Assembly (NCBI GenBank): GCA_965112735.1
Contig: OZ218951.1
Coordinates: forward strand, 4,650,001 to 4,714,000
Direction of reading: 5' to 3'
Source of the DNA: Phaeosaccion multiseriatum
Lineage: Eukaryota > Ochrophyta, other classes
DNA length: 64,000 bases
Shown piece by piece: positions 11,205 to 21,351 of this stretch. Below the pieces are notes generated by a model that was not told where the DNA came from, ran no database searches, and saw only the letters and a program-made list of their open reading frames with translations. The stretch's first letter is position 1; the number at the start of each line of letters is the position of its first letter. The translations under genes and the position numbers were made by a program.

Positions 11205-11407
11205 AAGCAAGGGCGGGAGGGAGGGAGGGAGGGAGGGAGGGAGGGAGGGAGGGAGGGAGGGAGGGAGGGAGGGAGGGAGGGAGGGAGGGAGGGAGGGAGG
11301 GAGGGAGGGAGGGAGGGAGGGAGGGAGGGAGGGAGGGAGGGAGGGAGGGAGGGAGGGAGGGAGGGAGGGAGGAAGGGAGGGAGGGAGGGAGGGAGGGAGG
11401 GAGGGAG
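11205..11407. repeat. (GGGA)n tetranucleotide microsatellite
   Basis: About 200 bp of nearly perfect GGGA repeats (one GGAA interruption near 11373). It generates the Pro/Ser-Leu open frame on the minus strand, which is not a gene. Confidence 0.98.
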
Positions 11408-11429
11408 TCGACCCTGGACAAGATCATCT

Positions 11430-11600
11430 GATTCTGATTACGGCCGGCGCAGCCGGCCTGATTACTGATTATGACCGGCGCCAGCCGGTCTGGTTGCTTA
11501 CAGCCGGTGACCAGCCGGCCTGATTACTGATATTGCGCCGGCCGGGGGCTGATTTTGCGCCGGCCGAAGGAGAGACGGCGACAGCCAGTCCGGCCTGCCC
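11430..11600. repeat. Cluster of short GCCGGC inverted repeats
   Basis: Multiple small palindromes (CCGGCGCAGCCGG, CCGGCGCCAGCCGG, CGCCGGCCG) are separated by the repeated spacer CTGATTACTGAT. The cluster also echoes GGCTGGCGCCGGCC at 11181-11195, on the other side of the GGGA array. Hairpin-prone; origin unknown. Confidence 0.7.
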
Positions 11601-11838
11601 GCAGGCAGACGAGAGTAGAAGAAGACTTGATATAGATTGATTATGATTTGATAACCCTACTGAGAATGGATAGAAGAGACTACTGAGGTTGACACGTACG
11701 GGCTAATGGCCACGTAGAGACTATACGTTAAGGGGGATAGTGAGATAGATGCGTGGGCACGCTCTATCCCCCCTTATATCCAGGTGGACATAAGTCAGGG
11801 ATTTCCGTAACTGTGAGTGATCCGAAGGCAGAACACAT

Positions 11839-12132
11839 TCACTGTGTTACCTCAATGCCCATCACCTCCGCTCCATCATCTAGGAGGGCATCATTGGAGA
11901 GCTTACATTCCTGTTCGTCATCAGAGCAGCCCTTTACACACCTCCAGCCTAGGCGACGCATCGCCGGTGCAAAGAGTTGACGCCAGTTGGGATTGCCCTG
12001 TTGGCAGATCAGAATGCTGAAGGCGGCCTCATCTTCGAAGGAGTGACGGGGCTGCTGTAGTTGCGCGACTGCTCCATCCGAGGCATCATCGAAGAGGTCA
12101 TCGTCAGCGGTGCCGCTTGGCGTGGTAAGAAG
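11839..12132 (-). other. Unrecognised open coding-like segment
   Basis: On the minus strand a frame of about 97 codons stays open with non-repetitive, acidic composition (DDDLFDDASDGAVAQLQQ ... FEDEAAFSILICQQGNPNWR ... LGWRCVKGCSDDEQECKLSN) and ends at TGA 11841-11839. It has no initiating Met upstream, so it would be an exon or a fragment of a transposon gene. No family recognised. Confidence 0.3.
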
Positions 12133-12735
12133 AAAAGTATTTTCGGCTGTCTCGCGCGCCGCAATGTATCATCGCGTTCTCGATTTAGTAAAGGAAGGAG
12201 GGGGGCGGTTCTGGGTGGGCTCCAGGACCGGAGGCATGCCGGGCTGGTAGAGAGACGTCCAGGGGACCAAGATGACGGGGTTGAGTGTGAATGGGGGGGT
12301 CAGAGAGCAGAAGGGAAAGGCAAAGCGGGAAGTTGAGGAGGGCACCGCGGGTCGAAGTCAAGAAGGTGATTTGGGCGCTGTGCTGTGGGCTGTTTGGACC
12401 TAATTTGGGCTAATGTTAGCAGAATAGAGGCCTACACACACTCATACTACAAGAGGGACACTCATTGGGGGGTGTACAGGGCCGTCTACGGTTTATTTTT
12501 GCCCCGACGGTTTTTTCCGCCCGCCCGCGGCAGATTTTTCCAAATGTGCTACGCATTCCGAAATATTTTATCGGTGCGGCCTCGATCGAGGGTCAGGATG
12601 ACGACGAAAAGGGGCCCTTCACACTTGTAAATTCTCTCCCTCACTCTGTAGCTCCTGAAAGGACACTTCGAGCTGCCCAGCACTCAGCCGACTATATATC
12701 CCTCAAGTCTTTTGAAGGGTTTCATATCTCGTTCG

Positions 12736-13244
12736 GCCCCGTGCACGCCTAGCGGCCTAGGCCTATTTTGGAAAATTGCCCGGCCTAGCGAGGGCCGTAG
12801 GCCCTCGGCCTATTTATAGGCCGCCTAGGCGGCGGCCTAGGCGGGGGCCTGAGGCCCGCGGCCTAGGGCAGACGCCAACTAGGCGCAGGTCCAGGGCGGG
12901 AATATGCTCATATGCCCCTGGGCTGGCCGTGAACCCGCCCAAGTGTCGTCAGTTTTAAGCAAATGTATTGCATGGGACAAGTGAGGAGTAGACTTGGTTC
13001 GTATTGTCTCTTTCCGCCTCGCTGGCCCTACGAGGAGTGCAGGCCTAGAGGTGTGCTGCTACCCACTGGCTGGGCGGCACCACGCACGCGCCCACGGTCA
13101 CTGGGAGGCTGCCTAGAGGCGGGCTATAGGCCGCCTAGGGCTGAAAAGTGAGCGGCCTAGAGCGGCCGGAGGCCGCCGGCCTAGGCCTATTTCGGCCGAA
13201 GGCCGAGCGGCCTAGCGGTCTAGGCCGCTAGGCGTGCACGGGGC
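12736..13244. mobile_element. MITE-like palindromic element, copy 1 (509 bp)
   Basis: Begins GCCCCGTGCACGCCTAGCGG and ends with its inverse (13220-13244), a 25-bp perfect terminal inverted repeat. Subterminal DNA is dense in GGCCTAGGC/GGCCGCCTAGG palindromes. The middle (about 12950-13140) is ordinary sequence without a coding frame. A second copy with the same ends lies at 20861-21351. The structure fits a non-autonomous DNA transposon; no transposase and no convincing target-site duplication are seen. Confidence 0.75.
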
Positions 13245-13330
13245 GGAGTGTGTGGGCGTGTGTCTCTGGGTGGCAAGTTGGTGATACAAAAAGGTCGGAA
13301 AAGGAAAAAAGAAAAAAAGTAGTTCAATAG

Positions 13331-16300
13331 TTTTCGAGCAGAGCGAGTTTACGAGTCGATAGTATCGAAAACCTATTTTCGGGAAACGGGGAGGACTGGC
13401 AGTTACAGTGTTACAGTCAAGAAATGGTTGAAGGCAAGGGTACGCCGCGCCGACTGACGCAAGGGGCCTAGCGGCCCGCTCGACACGTAGGACGCCCACC
13501 CCACCGGGGTATAGCAAGAATCTAGCATTCACTACTGTAAAAGAGGAGGCGACGCAAGTACGGCGTCGCAAGAGTTGTAGCAAGTGCCGAAGAGCTCAGC
13601 GCGGTGAGAAGGACAGCGAAGGGGCGGAGCAGCCCAGCAGTCCACCGCGCAAAGGAGACGGCAGCGACAGCAAAAGTTTCCGGGGGACGCCGCTCTACGA
13701 GAACGGGATCCGGGACTTTCTACGAGGCGTTTCTTTTCAGATCAGCCGTGTTTTGTGGTCTGAAGAGGAGGCACCGCAAGTTCAGCGTTGCAAGAGTCGT
13801 CACAAGTATTTAAGTGCTCAGCACGGTAAGGGCAGCATGGGGCAGCCCAGCAGCCACGGGGCGGACGGGGCTGGCAGCGATCGTTTAAGTTCCAGGGGGG
13901 ACGCTGCCGCGTTCCGACGCGGGGAGAAAAATTTAACAGAAGGCAGCTCGCCGGCGACCCGTCGTAGTATCGCAGAGGTAGCGAACGGGGTCAGCCCCAC
14001 GGGCGCTGGATGATCCGCATCGGGGCATGGTTGACCATCAGCGGGAGTTTAGTGCCGCGAGTGGGCCCCAGGGCGGGGGATGAGAGAAGATCAGTTCCAA
14101 GTTCCGCTGAGGCAGAAAGGGCAGAACGGGACGGAGGCGGTGGGTAGGGCAGCTACACCCCAGGCTCAGTCGGGCCCTGCGGTCAGCTGCGGGCCCTCTG
14201 TCACGAGCATGCGGGCGGTGGTTCGAGTGTCGAAGGCCATTGCCACTCTAGGTGGGGTTTCACCGCCCACACACGGACCAAGACGACGACGGGGGATAGA
14301 GAGTACATCAGCAACACGCAGTACAGGAGTATGCAGCGGCTGGAAGCAGGGTAGCAGCTCGAAGTGCAGCAGCAGAAGGGAGCGCAGCAGCGGGCTGCGA
14401 AGCGACGAGCAGCAGCAGGGTAGCAGCTCAGCAGCACCAGAACACCAGAAGGGAGCGCAGCAGCGGGCTGCGAAAGCAGATGGAAGTGGCACAGCTCGAA
14501 GGGCAGCAGCAGAAGGCAATGCAACAGGCAGAGCAGCCGCTTGAAGTATAGCACCCGAAGATAGTGGAACAGCGGGTTGCGAAGGTACAGCAGTATGCAG
14601 TTCAGCAGCTGGAAGCATGGCAGCAGCCGTGAGCATGGCAGCAGCTCGAAGTGCACGGGCGGAAGCACGGCAGCGGTTTTACGACAGATGATGGAAGTGG
14701 CGCAGCAGCTCCAAGTACAGCGGCAGAAGGCAGCGCCGCAGCAGCGGGCTGCGATGCGACGTGCAGTACGACAGATGATGGAAGGGGCGCAGCAGCATCC
14801 AAGTACAGCAGCAGAAGGCAGCGCCGCAGCAGCGGGCTGCGATGCGACGTGAGTACGACGATGATGGGAGTGGCGTAGCAGCTCCAAGTACAGCAGCAGA
14901 AGGCAGCGCCGCAGCAGCGGACTGCGATGCGACGTGCAGGACGACGATGATGGGAGTGGCGTAGCAGCTCCAAGTACAGCAGCAGAAGGCAGCAGCGGGC
15001 TGCGATGGGACGTGCAGGACGACGATGATGGGAGTGGCGTAGCAGATCCAAGTACAGCAGCAGAAGGCAGCGCCGCAGCAGCGGGCTGCGATGCGACGTG
15101 TAGTACGACAGATGACGGAGGTGGCGCAGCAGCTCCAAGTACAGCAGCAGAGGCAGCAGCGGGCTGCGATGCGACGTGCAGGACGACGATGATGGGAGTG
15201 GCGTAGCAGATCCAAGTACAGCAGCAGAAGGCAGCGCCGCAGCAGCGGGCTGCGATGCGACGTGCAGTACGACAGATGACGGAGGTGGCGCAGCAGCTCC
15301 AAGTACAGCAGCAGAGGCAGCAGCGGGCTGCGATGCGACGTGCAGGACGACGATGATGGGAGTGGCGTAGCAGATCCAAGTACAGCAGCAGAAGGCAGCG
15401 CCGCAGCAGCGGGCTGCGATGCGACGTGCAGGACGACGATGATGGGAGTGGCGTAGCAGATCCAAGTACAGCAGCAGAAGGCAGCGCCGCAGCAGCGGGC
15501 TGCGATGCGACGTGCAGTACGACAGATGATGGAAGGGGCGCAGCAGCTCCAAGTACAGCAGCAGAAGGCAGCGCCGCAACAGCGGGCTGCGATGCGACGC
15601 GCAGTACTACAGATGATGGAGGTGGCGTAGCAGCTCCAAGTACAGCAGCAGAAGGCAGCGCCGCAGCAGCGGGCTGCGATGCGACGTACAGTACGACAGA
15701 TGATGGATGGAAGTGGCGCAGCAGCTCCAAGCACAGCAGCAGAAGGTAGCGCCGCAGCAGCGGGCTGCGATGCGACGTGCAGTACGACAGATGATGGAAG
15801 TGGCGCAGCAGCTCCAAGTGCAGCAGCACAAGGCAATGGAACAGCTGGAAGCAGGGCAGTCATCCGAAGGCAGTGGAACAGCGGGCTGCGAAGGTACAGC
15901 AGCAGCCTGAAGCATGGCAGCAGCAAAAGGCAGTCTAGCAGTGGGCTGCGATGCAGCGTGCAGTGCAGCAGCTGGAAGTGTCGCAGCAGCTCGAAGTTCC
16001 GCAGCGGAAGGCAGTGCAGCAGCTGGAAGCAGGGCAGCCGCCTAAAGGATAGCATCCGAGACAGTGGAATAGCGGGCTGCGAAGGTACACAGTATGAAGT
16101 ACAGCAGCAGTGCAGCAGCGGGCGGCGAGGCAACACGCACTAAAGCAGCTGGAAGTAGGGCAGCAGCGCGAGGTAGCAGAGGCCGGAGGCAGCGCATCAG
16201 CACTAAGTAGAGCAGAACGTAGGCAGCGGCGGCTGCGAAACGACACGTAGTACAGCAGTAGACAGCAGCGCAGCATCGATCTGCAAGGCAACGTGAGGTG

Positions 16301-17660
16301 CAGCAGTATGCAATGAAGCGGCTGGACACAGCAGTCCCCAGCATGGCAGCCGAAGGCAGTGCAGCCGCTGGAAGCGGGGCAGCAGCTCGTAGAGTTACTG
16401 CAGAAGGCAGTCAGCAGCGGGCCGGCGAAGCGACACGTAGATCAGCATCGGGCAGAGCCGAAGATGGAGTGCAGGGCAGAGCAGAAGCTAGAGGCAGCGT
16501 AGCGGCAGGCAGCGCAGCAGCAGGCAGCGAATCAATAGGCAGCGCAGCAGCGCGCAGTACCGGGGAAGGCAGCGCAACAGCAGACCGTGCAGCATCAGGC
16601 GCTAAGCAGCCCGCAGAAAGACGGAACCAGCGCGACAGTAGGCAGTGAGGCAACGTGCAGCATAGCAGCAGCTGAAGGCAGTGAGCAGCCGGAGGCAGTG
16701 CAGCGGTATGGCGGCGCCGCAACAGGTGGCGAAGCGACAGATAGCGCGACAGTTTGCAGCCTAGTAGCGGCAGGCAGCGCAACGTCAGGCAGAGCAGCAA
16801 GTGGCAGCGCAGCAGGAGCCGGCGCGGCAGCAGACACTGAAGCAGCACACCGCGCAGCCGCAGGCAGCGCAGGAGGAGGCAGCGGAGCAGCAGGCAGCGC
16901 CGCAGAAGGCAGAGCTGCAGCAGGCAGCGAAGCAGCATGGCAGTACAGCAACCGCCAGTGAAACAGCAGGCAGCGCAGCAGCGGGCGGCGTAGCAGTAGG
17001 CGGTTAGCCGTAGAAGGCCGCGCAACACCAGGCAGGGCAGGAGTAGGCAGCACAGCCGCAGGAGGAGCGCAGTAGGCTGGCAGTGCGACAGCGGCAGGAC
17101 CCCCGCAGAGGACAGCGTAGCAACGGCCGGCAATGCGACAGTAGGCAGCGTAGCATCACCGCAGCTGAGCAGTAGACAGTGTAGCAGCGGACAATGTAGC
17201 GTCGGGCAACAAGGCAGCAGGTTAGCACGGCACCTCTTCAGATCGGCGCGGCAAGGACCATCGCGGCGAGGGACTTCTCGGACGCCCAGGTACAGCGATA
17301 GGGACCATGGAAGAGCAACTGCTTCATCGTCTACACCCGCCAGAACTCGACGGAGTCAACTGAGGTAACGAATACGCTGGCCATAAGCGAGAGAATCGGT
17401 GCTGTAGAAGTTGGGGCCAGAGGGGAGACTAGGGGAGAAGGGGGGAAGGAGACATGAGATTTCAAGCGGGTGTAGTTGGGAGTAGGGGCGAGGCAGACGC
17501 GTCTGCCCGCCCTGCTTTGGCACCCCCTGGAAATCGCATTTACCCCCCCTTACACAATATAAACAATTATAAGTATTAGCAGTTAGCCTGACTGAGCGAG
17601 AGAGCGCTCGAGGGGAAGGCATGGGCAGTACTAGGTGTCAGGACGTAGTGGACTGAAAAA
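13331..17660 (+). mobile_element. Unclassified long repeat element (about 4.3 kb) with Gln-rich array
   Basis: The first about 350 bp (13331-13682) recur nearly unchanged at 17662-18014. The last about 180 bp (17476-17660, ending GTGGACTGAAAAAG) recur at 18073-18254. The simplest reading is a full-length element, 13331-17660, immediately followed by an internally deleted copy. Inside, 13765-13905 is a diverged second copy of 13540-13682. The interior is dominated by tandem units encoding Gln/Ala/Arg peptides with scattered stops. No RT, integrase, transposase or classical LTR ends (TG...CA) are found. It could be a non-autonomous retroelement; class undetermined. Confidence 0.5.
14330..17230 (+). 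repeat. Gln/Ala-coding tandem repeat array
   Basis: Fourteen or so units of 75-90 bp can be phased between 14700 and 15850 by the anchor CCAAGTACAGCAGCAG. The 87-bp version encodes a 29-aa unit (QQLQVQQQKAAPQQRAAMRR then AVRQMMEVA). Flanking DNA to 14330 and 17230 is a more degenerate GCAGCAGGCAG-type derivative of the same composition. The Gln frame is interrupted repeatedly by TAG where sister units have CAG, so it is no longer a full-length coding sequence. Long open frames in other phases (Ser/Arg-rich plus, Cys/Leu-rich minus) are by-products. Confidence 0.85.
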
Positions 17661-18254
17661 GTAGTTTTCGAGCAGAGCGAGTTTACGAGTCGATAGTATC
17701 GAAAACCTATTTTCAGCAAACGGGGAGGACTGGCAGTTACAGTGTTACAGTCAAGAAATGGTTGAAGGCAAGGGTACGCCGCGCCGACTGACGCAAGGGG
17801 CCTAGCGGCCCGCTCGACACGTAGGACGCCCACCCCACCGGGGTATAGCAAGAATCTAGCATTCACTACTGTAAAAGAGGAGGCGACGCGAGTACGGCGT
17901 CGCAAGAGTTGTAGCAAGTGCCGAAGAGCTCAGCGCGGTGAGAAGGACAGCGAAGGGGCGGAGCAGCCCAGCAGTCCACCGCGCAAAGGAGACGGCAGCG
18001 ACAGCAAAAGTTTCCCCACCCGCCCGGCCCGGGGGGACGAGTGGGATTATCGGGAATCCAACGGGGTGGATGGGAGTAGGGGCGAGGCAGACGCGTCTGC
18101 CCGCCCTGCTTTGGCACCCCCTGGAAATCGCATTTACCCCCCCTTACACAATATAAACAATTATAAGTATTAGCATTTACCCGAGGGAGGGAGAGAGCGC
18201 TCGAGGGGAAGGCATGGGCAGTACTAGGTGTCACGACCTAGTGGACTGAAAAAG
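17661..18254 (+). mobile_element. Deletion derivative of the 13331-17660 element (0.6 kb)
   Basis: It joins the 5' about 350 bp and 3' about 180 bp of the long element through a short filler (about 18016-18072). It ends in the same GTGGACTGAAAAAG string. It lies head-to-tail directly behind the long copy and stops 40 bp before the ATG of the ankyrin-BTB gene, so it probably supplies that gene's promoter or 5' leader (inference). Confidence 0.55.
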
Positions 18255-18294
18255 CCTCAAGCTCTTCGCGCCCTGGAGGAAGATCCCCCTCCGA

Positions 18295-20331
18295 ATGCCA
18301 TCCTTTGAAGAGACGGCTGGGCTTGTGGACGAGTGGTATGAGGGCACGAAGGAGTGGGAGGCTTCGGGCGGGGCCAGCAGCACGGAGCACGTCCTTCTAC
18401 TACTCAAGGTGGTTTTATCCGCTGTGGACCTGAAGCGCTTTAAAAAGAAAGGCTACACTCCGCTCCATGCCCTGGCCGATATGGACAAGAGCAAGAAGAC
18501 ACGCTGCGCAGAGGAGAAGGGCATGAATATGCGGGGGAGCGTTAAGCTGCTGCAGAGTTGCGGGCTTGATATTGACACCAGGAGTGGGAACAACGCACCT
18601 TTTCCTGACCGGACGCCTCTTCACCGAGCTGCAAGGGAGGGACACTTCGACTTGGTCAAGGGACTCGTGGGAGCCGGTGCAAATGTCAGTGCGACGTGTG
18701 AGAATAGGTGGACCGCATTGAGCTTTGCTGCTGCAGGTGACCACCCCCTGATTTTGAGGTACTTGATGAGGCATGGCGCGGAAGTGGAGGGCAGCGGGGC
18801 CCTACACCAGGCAGCGTATGTCGGCAGTCCTGAGTGTGTGGAACCGTTGCTCAAGGCTGGAGCAAGGTCGAATGAGGGAGCCAGAGACGATTACACGGCA
18901 GCCCAGAAGTGCTGCATGGGTGGTGGTGAGAAGAAGGGAGGACGGGCGGAGGCCTTGTCTCTGCTGCTGGAGGGCGGTGCCAACGTGCAAGTTAAGAATG
19001 CCACTGATGCTAACCTTCTGCACCTCGCCGCAGGGAACGGCAATGTGGAGTGCATTCCTGGTCTGCTGGAGAGAGGGCTGCAGCTTGATGCCAGAGATGA
19101 CAGCATGTGCACACCGCTTCATTTTGCATGCTACGGCGGAAGATTGGCTTGTGTGAAGGAGCTCATGTTCTGTGGCACCGCTCTCGACTTGGTGGATGAT
19201 GAGGGCTGTACCCCCCTCTTCGATGCGGTCGTGGGGGGGCATGTGACGAGCGTGTCTGCGCTGATACAAGCCGGTGCCTCAGTCAAGGTGAAGAGCACGA
19301 CTGCCATAACACCTCTACACCTGGCCGCAGCTCTGGGCAACATGGAGCTGTCTTATCTGCTTGTCGAGGCTGAGGCTGAGATCGATGCTCTGACCAACAC
19401 GGGCCAAAGTCCCTTGATGGCCTGCATGCATCCTGATGAACAAGCCTTGTCACAGAAACTTGGATATTACGATGTTGGGCCAGGCAGCCAGGGGGCGCGC
19501 GAGGAGGTGGCTGAATTCCTGCTGAAGAGGGGCGCTGCCGTTGACGAGAAGGTTATCGCTTTGGCAGGAGAGAAGGGCTTCGGTGGCGTGCTTGCCTCGT
19601 TTATCAACACAAAGAGCAACAAGGTGGATGCTCTCACTGACAGATTCGACACTGTAGCGGAGCACTATTCCATCCAGAGCGGCACGCGTAGCCAAGAGGT
19701 GGTGCATGTGCGACTGATGGAGGACGTGAGTGAGGCGAAGGGAGAGAAGCTGTACGCTTTGAGCATCCCGCTGGTGGAGCAGCTGATGGAAAAGGTCAGA
19801 GAGGGAGGGGAGAAAGGAGGAGAGGATGGGACGAAGAACGCTGGCAAGGCCTCTTCTGCTGCGGGTATTCTCCCCACCTTCCTGGACCCTCCCAACTATG
19901 AGTACAGGAGCGGCAAGAAAGGAAAGGGGAAGGACAAGAAGAAAGAGGTTACGCTCAAGTACGACGGAGTGAACTTTACGGAGGAGGGCTTCGAGGCCGT
20001 GGTGAAGTTCGTCACGACGGGCAGCGTGGAGAAGCTGCTGACGAGGAGGCCTGGATCAGCAGGGAACGAGAGCAGCAGCGGTGCGGAGGGGGGCAGCAGC
20101 AGCAGCGGTACAGTGAGGAAAGAGTGTGTAAAGCTGTTTGACGAGATCAGAGCGCAGCAGGCCCTGCAGGCCGCGGAATTCTTCTGCTTGGAGGGCATGT
20201 CGAGGGAGGTGAAGACGTTGATGAGCGAGTACGGCTTTGCGCTGCAGGAGGAGAAGGGTGGGGGGGGAGGAGGAGGACGAGAGGGAGCTGATGGCGAAGG
20301 AGAGCCTTCGCGGAAGAGGGTTCGAGCCTGA
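18295..20331 (+). CDS. Ankyrin-repeat protein with C-terminal BTB-like domain
   Basis: Single exon, 678 aa, uninterrupted. About ten ankyrin units span residues 55-440, for example RTPLHRAAREGHFDLVKGLV, GALHQAAYVGSPECVEPLLK, TPLHFACYGGRLACVKELMF and ITPLHLAAALGNMELSYLLV. After residue 460 come VVHVRLMEDVSEAKGEKLYA, EEGFEAVVKFVTTGSVEKLL and QALQAAEFFCLEGMSREVKT, which follow a BTB/POZ domain split by a charged linker. Ankyrin-BTB proteins are commonly substrate adaptors for cullin-3 ligases or scaffolds; the function here is unknown. The upstream frame is open for 15 codons to a TGA at 18247, inside repeat DNA. Two decayed relatives flank it at 9.8 and 22.0 kb. Confidence 0.8.
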   Translation: MPSFEETAGLVDEWYEGTKEWEASGGASSTEHVLLLLKVVLSAVDLKRFKKKGYTPLHALADMDKSKKTRCAEEKGMNMRGSVKLLQSCGLDIDTRSGNNAPFPDRTPLHRAAREGHFDLVKGLVGAGANVSATCENRWTALSFAAAGDHPLILRYLMRHGAEVEGSGALHQAAYVGSPECVEPLLKAGARSNEGARDDYTAAQKCCMGGGEKKGGRAEALSLLLEGGANVQVKNATDANLLHLAAGNGNVECIPGLLERGLQLDARDDSMCTPLHFACYGGRLACVKELMFCGTALDLVDDEGCTPLFDAVVGGHVTSVSALIQAGASVKVKSTTAITPLHLAAALGNMELSYLLVEAEAEIDALTNTGQSPLMACMHPDEQALSQKLGYYDVGPGSQGAREEVAEFLLKRGAAVDEKVIALAGEKGFGGVLASFINTKSNKVDALTDRFDTVAEHYSIQSGTRSQEVVHVRLMEDVSEAKGEKLYALSIPLVEQLMEKVREGGEKGGEDGTKNAGKASSAAGILPTFLDPPNYEYRSGKKGKGKDKKKEVTLKYDGVNFTEEGFEAVVKFVTTGSVEKLLTRRPGSAGNESSSGAEGGSSSSGTVRKECVKLFDEIRAQQALQAAEFFCLEGMSREVKTLMSEYGFALQEEKGGGGGGGREGADGEGEPSRKRVRA

Positions 20332-20860
20332 GGTATGCGAGGTAGTCAAACCCTGACGTTCTACCGAACTGTTCTTCGGCAACATGCCCAGAAGGAGGCA
20401 ACAGGTAGAGAGAGTATTGTAGGTAGAGGAAGAAAAAAAAAAAGAGGAGGACGTAGGGTTTCCCCTTTTTACTACGTAGTACTACATAAAAAGGGAAGAA
20501 AGCATACACGAGTCTGTAAGGAGTAGACCGATACAGCTCCTATATCGTAGCTTTATCACGCTCCCGTATGGTACAAAGGAAAGGAAACTATGCTCGCTTG
20601 AAGTGGTACGCAGTGACGCGCACCTTCATCTTAACACTCGATTTGCGTAAGAATCGCCCAAATCGCCCCGGGCGATAATTTTTTTGGACGAGCTCAGGAA
20701 AATGACGCTGGAACAGGCGCTATAGCTCTTCGTGTAGGGGTCGCTTGGGGACACGCTTGGACCCCTCGTGGTGAACCTTCAAGCCGTCCCTTTCTTCTTT
20801 TCTTTTCTGTCTCCAGTCACCTAAGAAGGAAAGGAGGGGCGGGTGCGTATGTATGTGTCG
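20332..20860. other. 3' flank of the ankyrin-BTB gene
   Basis: No coding features. Contains an A-rich block (20430-20445), likely 3' UTR, and unremarkable sequence up to the second MITE-like copy. Confidence 0.5.
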
Positions 20861-21351
20861 GCCCCGTGCACGCCTAGCGGCCTAGGCCTATTTTGGAAAA
20901 TTGCCCGGCCTAGCGAGGGCCGTAGGCCCTCGGCCTATTTGTAGGCCGCCTAGACGGCGGCCTAGGCGGGGGCCGGAGGCCCGCGGCCTAGGGGAGACGC
21001 CAACTATATGCCCCTGGGCTGGCCCGGAACCCGCCCAAGTGTCGTCAGTTTTAAGCAAATGTTAAGGAAAAGGGAGGAGTAGACTTGACTTGGTTCGTGT
21101 TATCTCTTTCCGCCTCGCTGGCCCTACGAGGAGTGCAGGCCTACAGGTGTGCTGCTACCCACTGGCTGGGCGGCACCACGCACGCGCCCACGGTCACTGG
21201 GAGGCTGCCTGCCTAGAGGCGGGCTATAGACCGCCTAGGGCTGAAAAGTGAGCGGCCTAGAGCGGCCGGAGGCCGCCGGCCTAGGCCTATTTCGGCCGAA
21301 GGCCGAGCGGCCTAGCGGCCTAGAGCCTAGGCCGCTAGGCGTGCACGGGGC
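20861..21351. mobile_element. MITE-like palindromic element, copy 2 (491 bp)
   Basis: Same orientation and ends as the copy at 12736-13244, with a 27-bp terminal inverted repeat and the same GGCCTAGG-rich subterminal blocks. It differs by a roughly 30-bp deletion after the GGAGACGCCAACTA motif and scattered substitutions, so the copies are related but not brand new. Flanks of the two copies do not show a shared target sequence. Confidence 0.75.

Noticed and set aside
10888-11427. Pro/Ser/Leu frame on the minus strand
   Set aside because: Generated by the GGGA tetranucleotide array.
13213-13583. Minus-strand frames in the repeated 350-bp block (also at 17576-17917)
   Set aside because: Identical because the DNA is duplicated; no start context, no domain, and the frame runs across the element boundary.
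14690-15850. CRISPR-like array of regular repeats
   Set aside because: Units are contiguous coding-type tandem repeats without unique spacers, in a eukaryotic genome; the 60.2-61.0 kb array likewise has 9-bp units and no spacers.
14000-16000. TAG reassigned as a glutamine codon
   Set aside because: The sulfotransferase-like, GH16 and ABC1K models end in TAG at sensible positions, so TAG is still a stop; repeat decay explains the internal TAGs.
14201-16136. Cys/Leu/His-rich minus-strand frames of up to 542 codons, resembling a Cys-rich protein
   Set aside because: Antisense of the Gln-coding tandem units; periodic copy of the repeat with no independent features.
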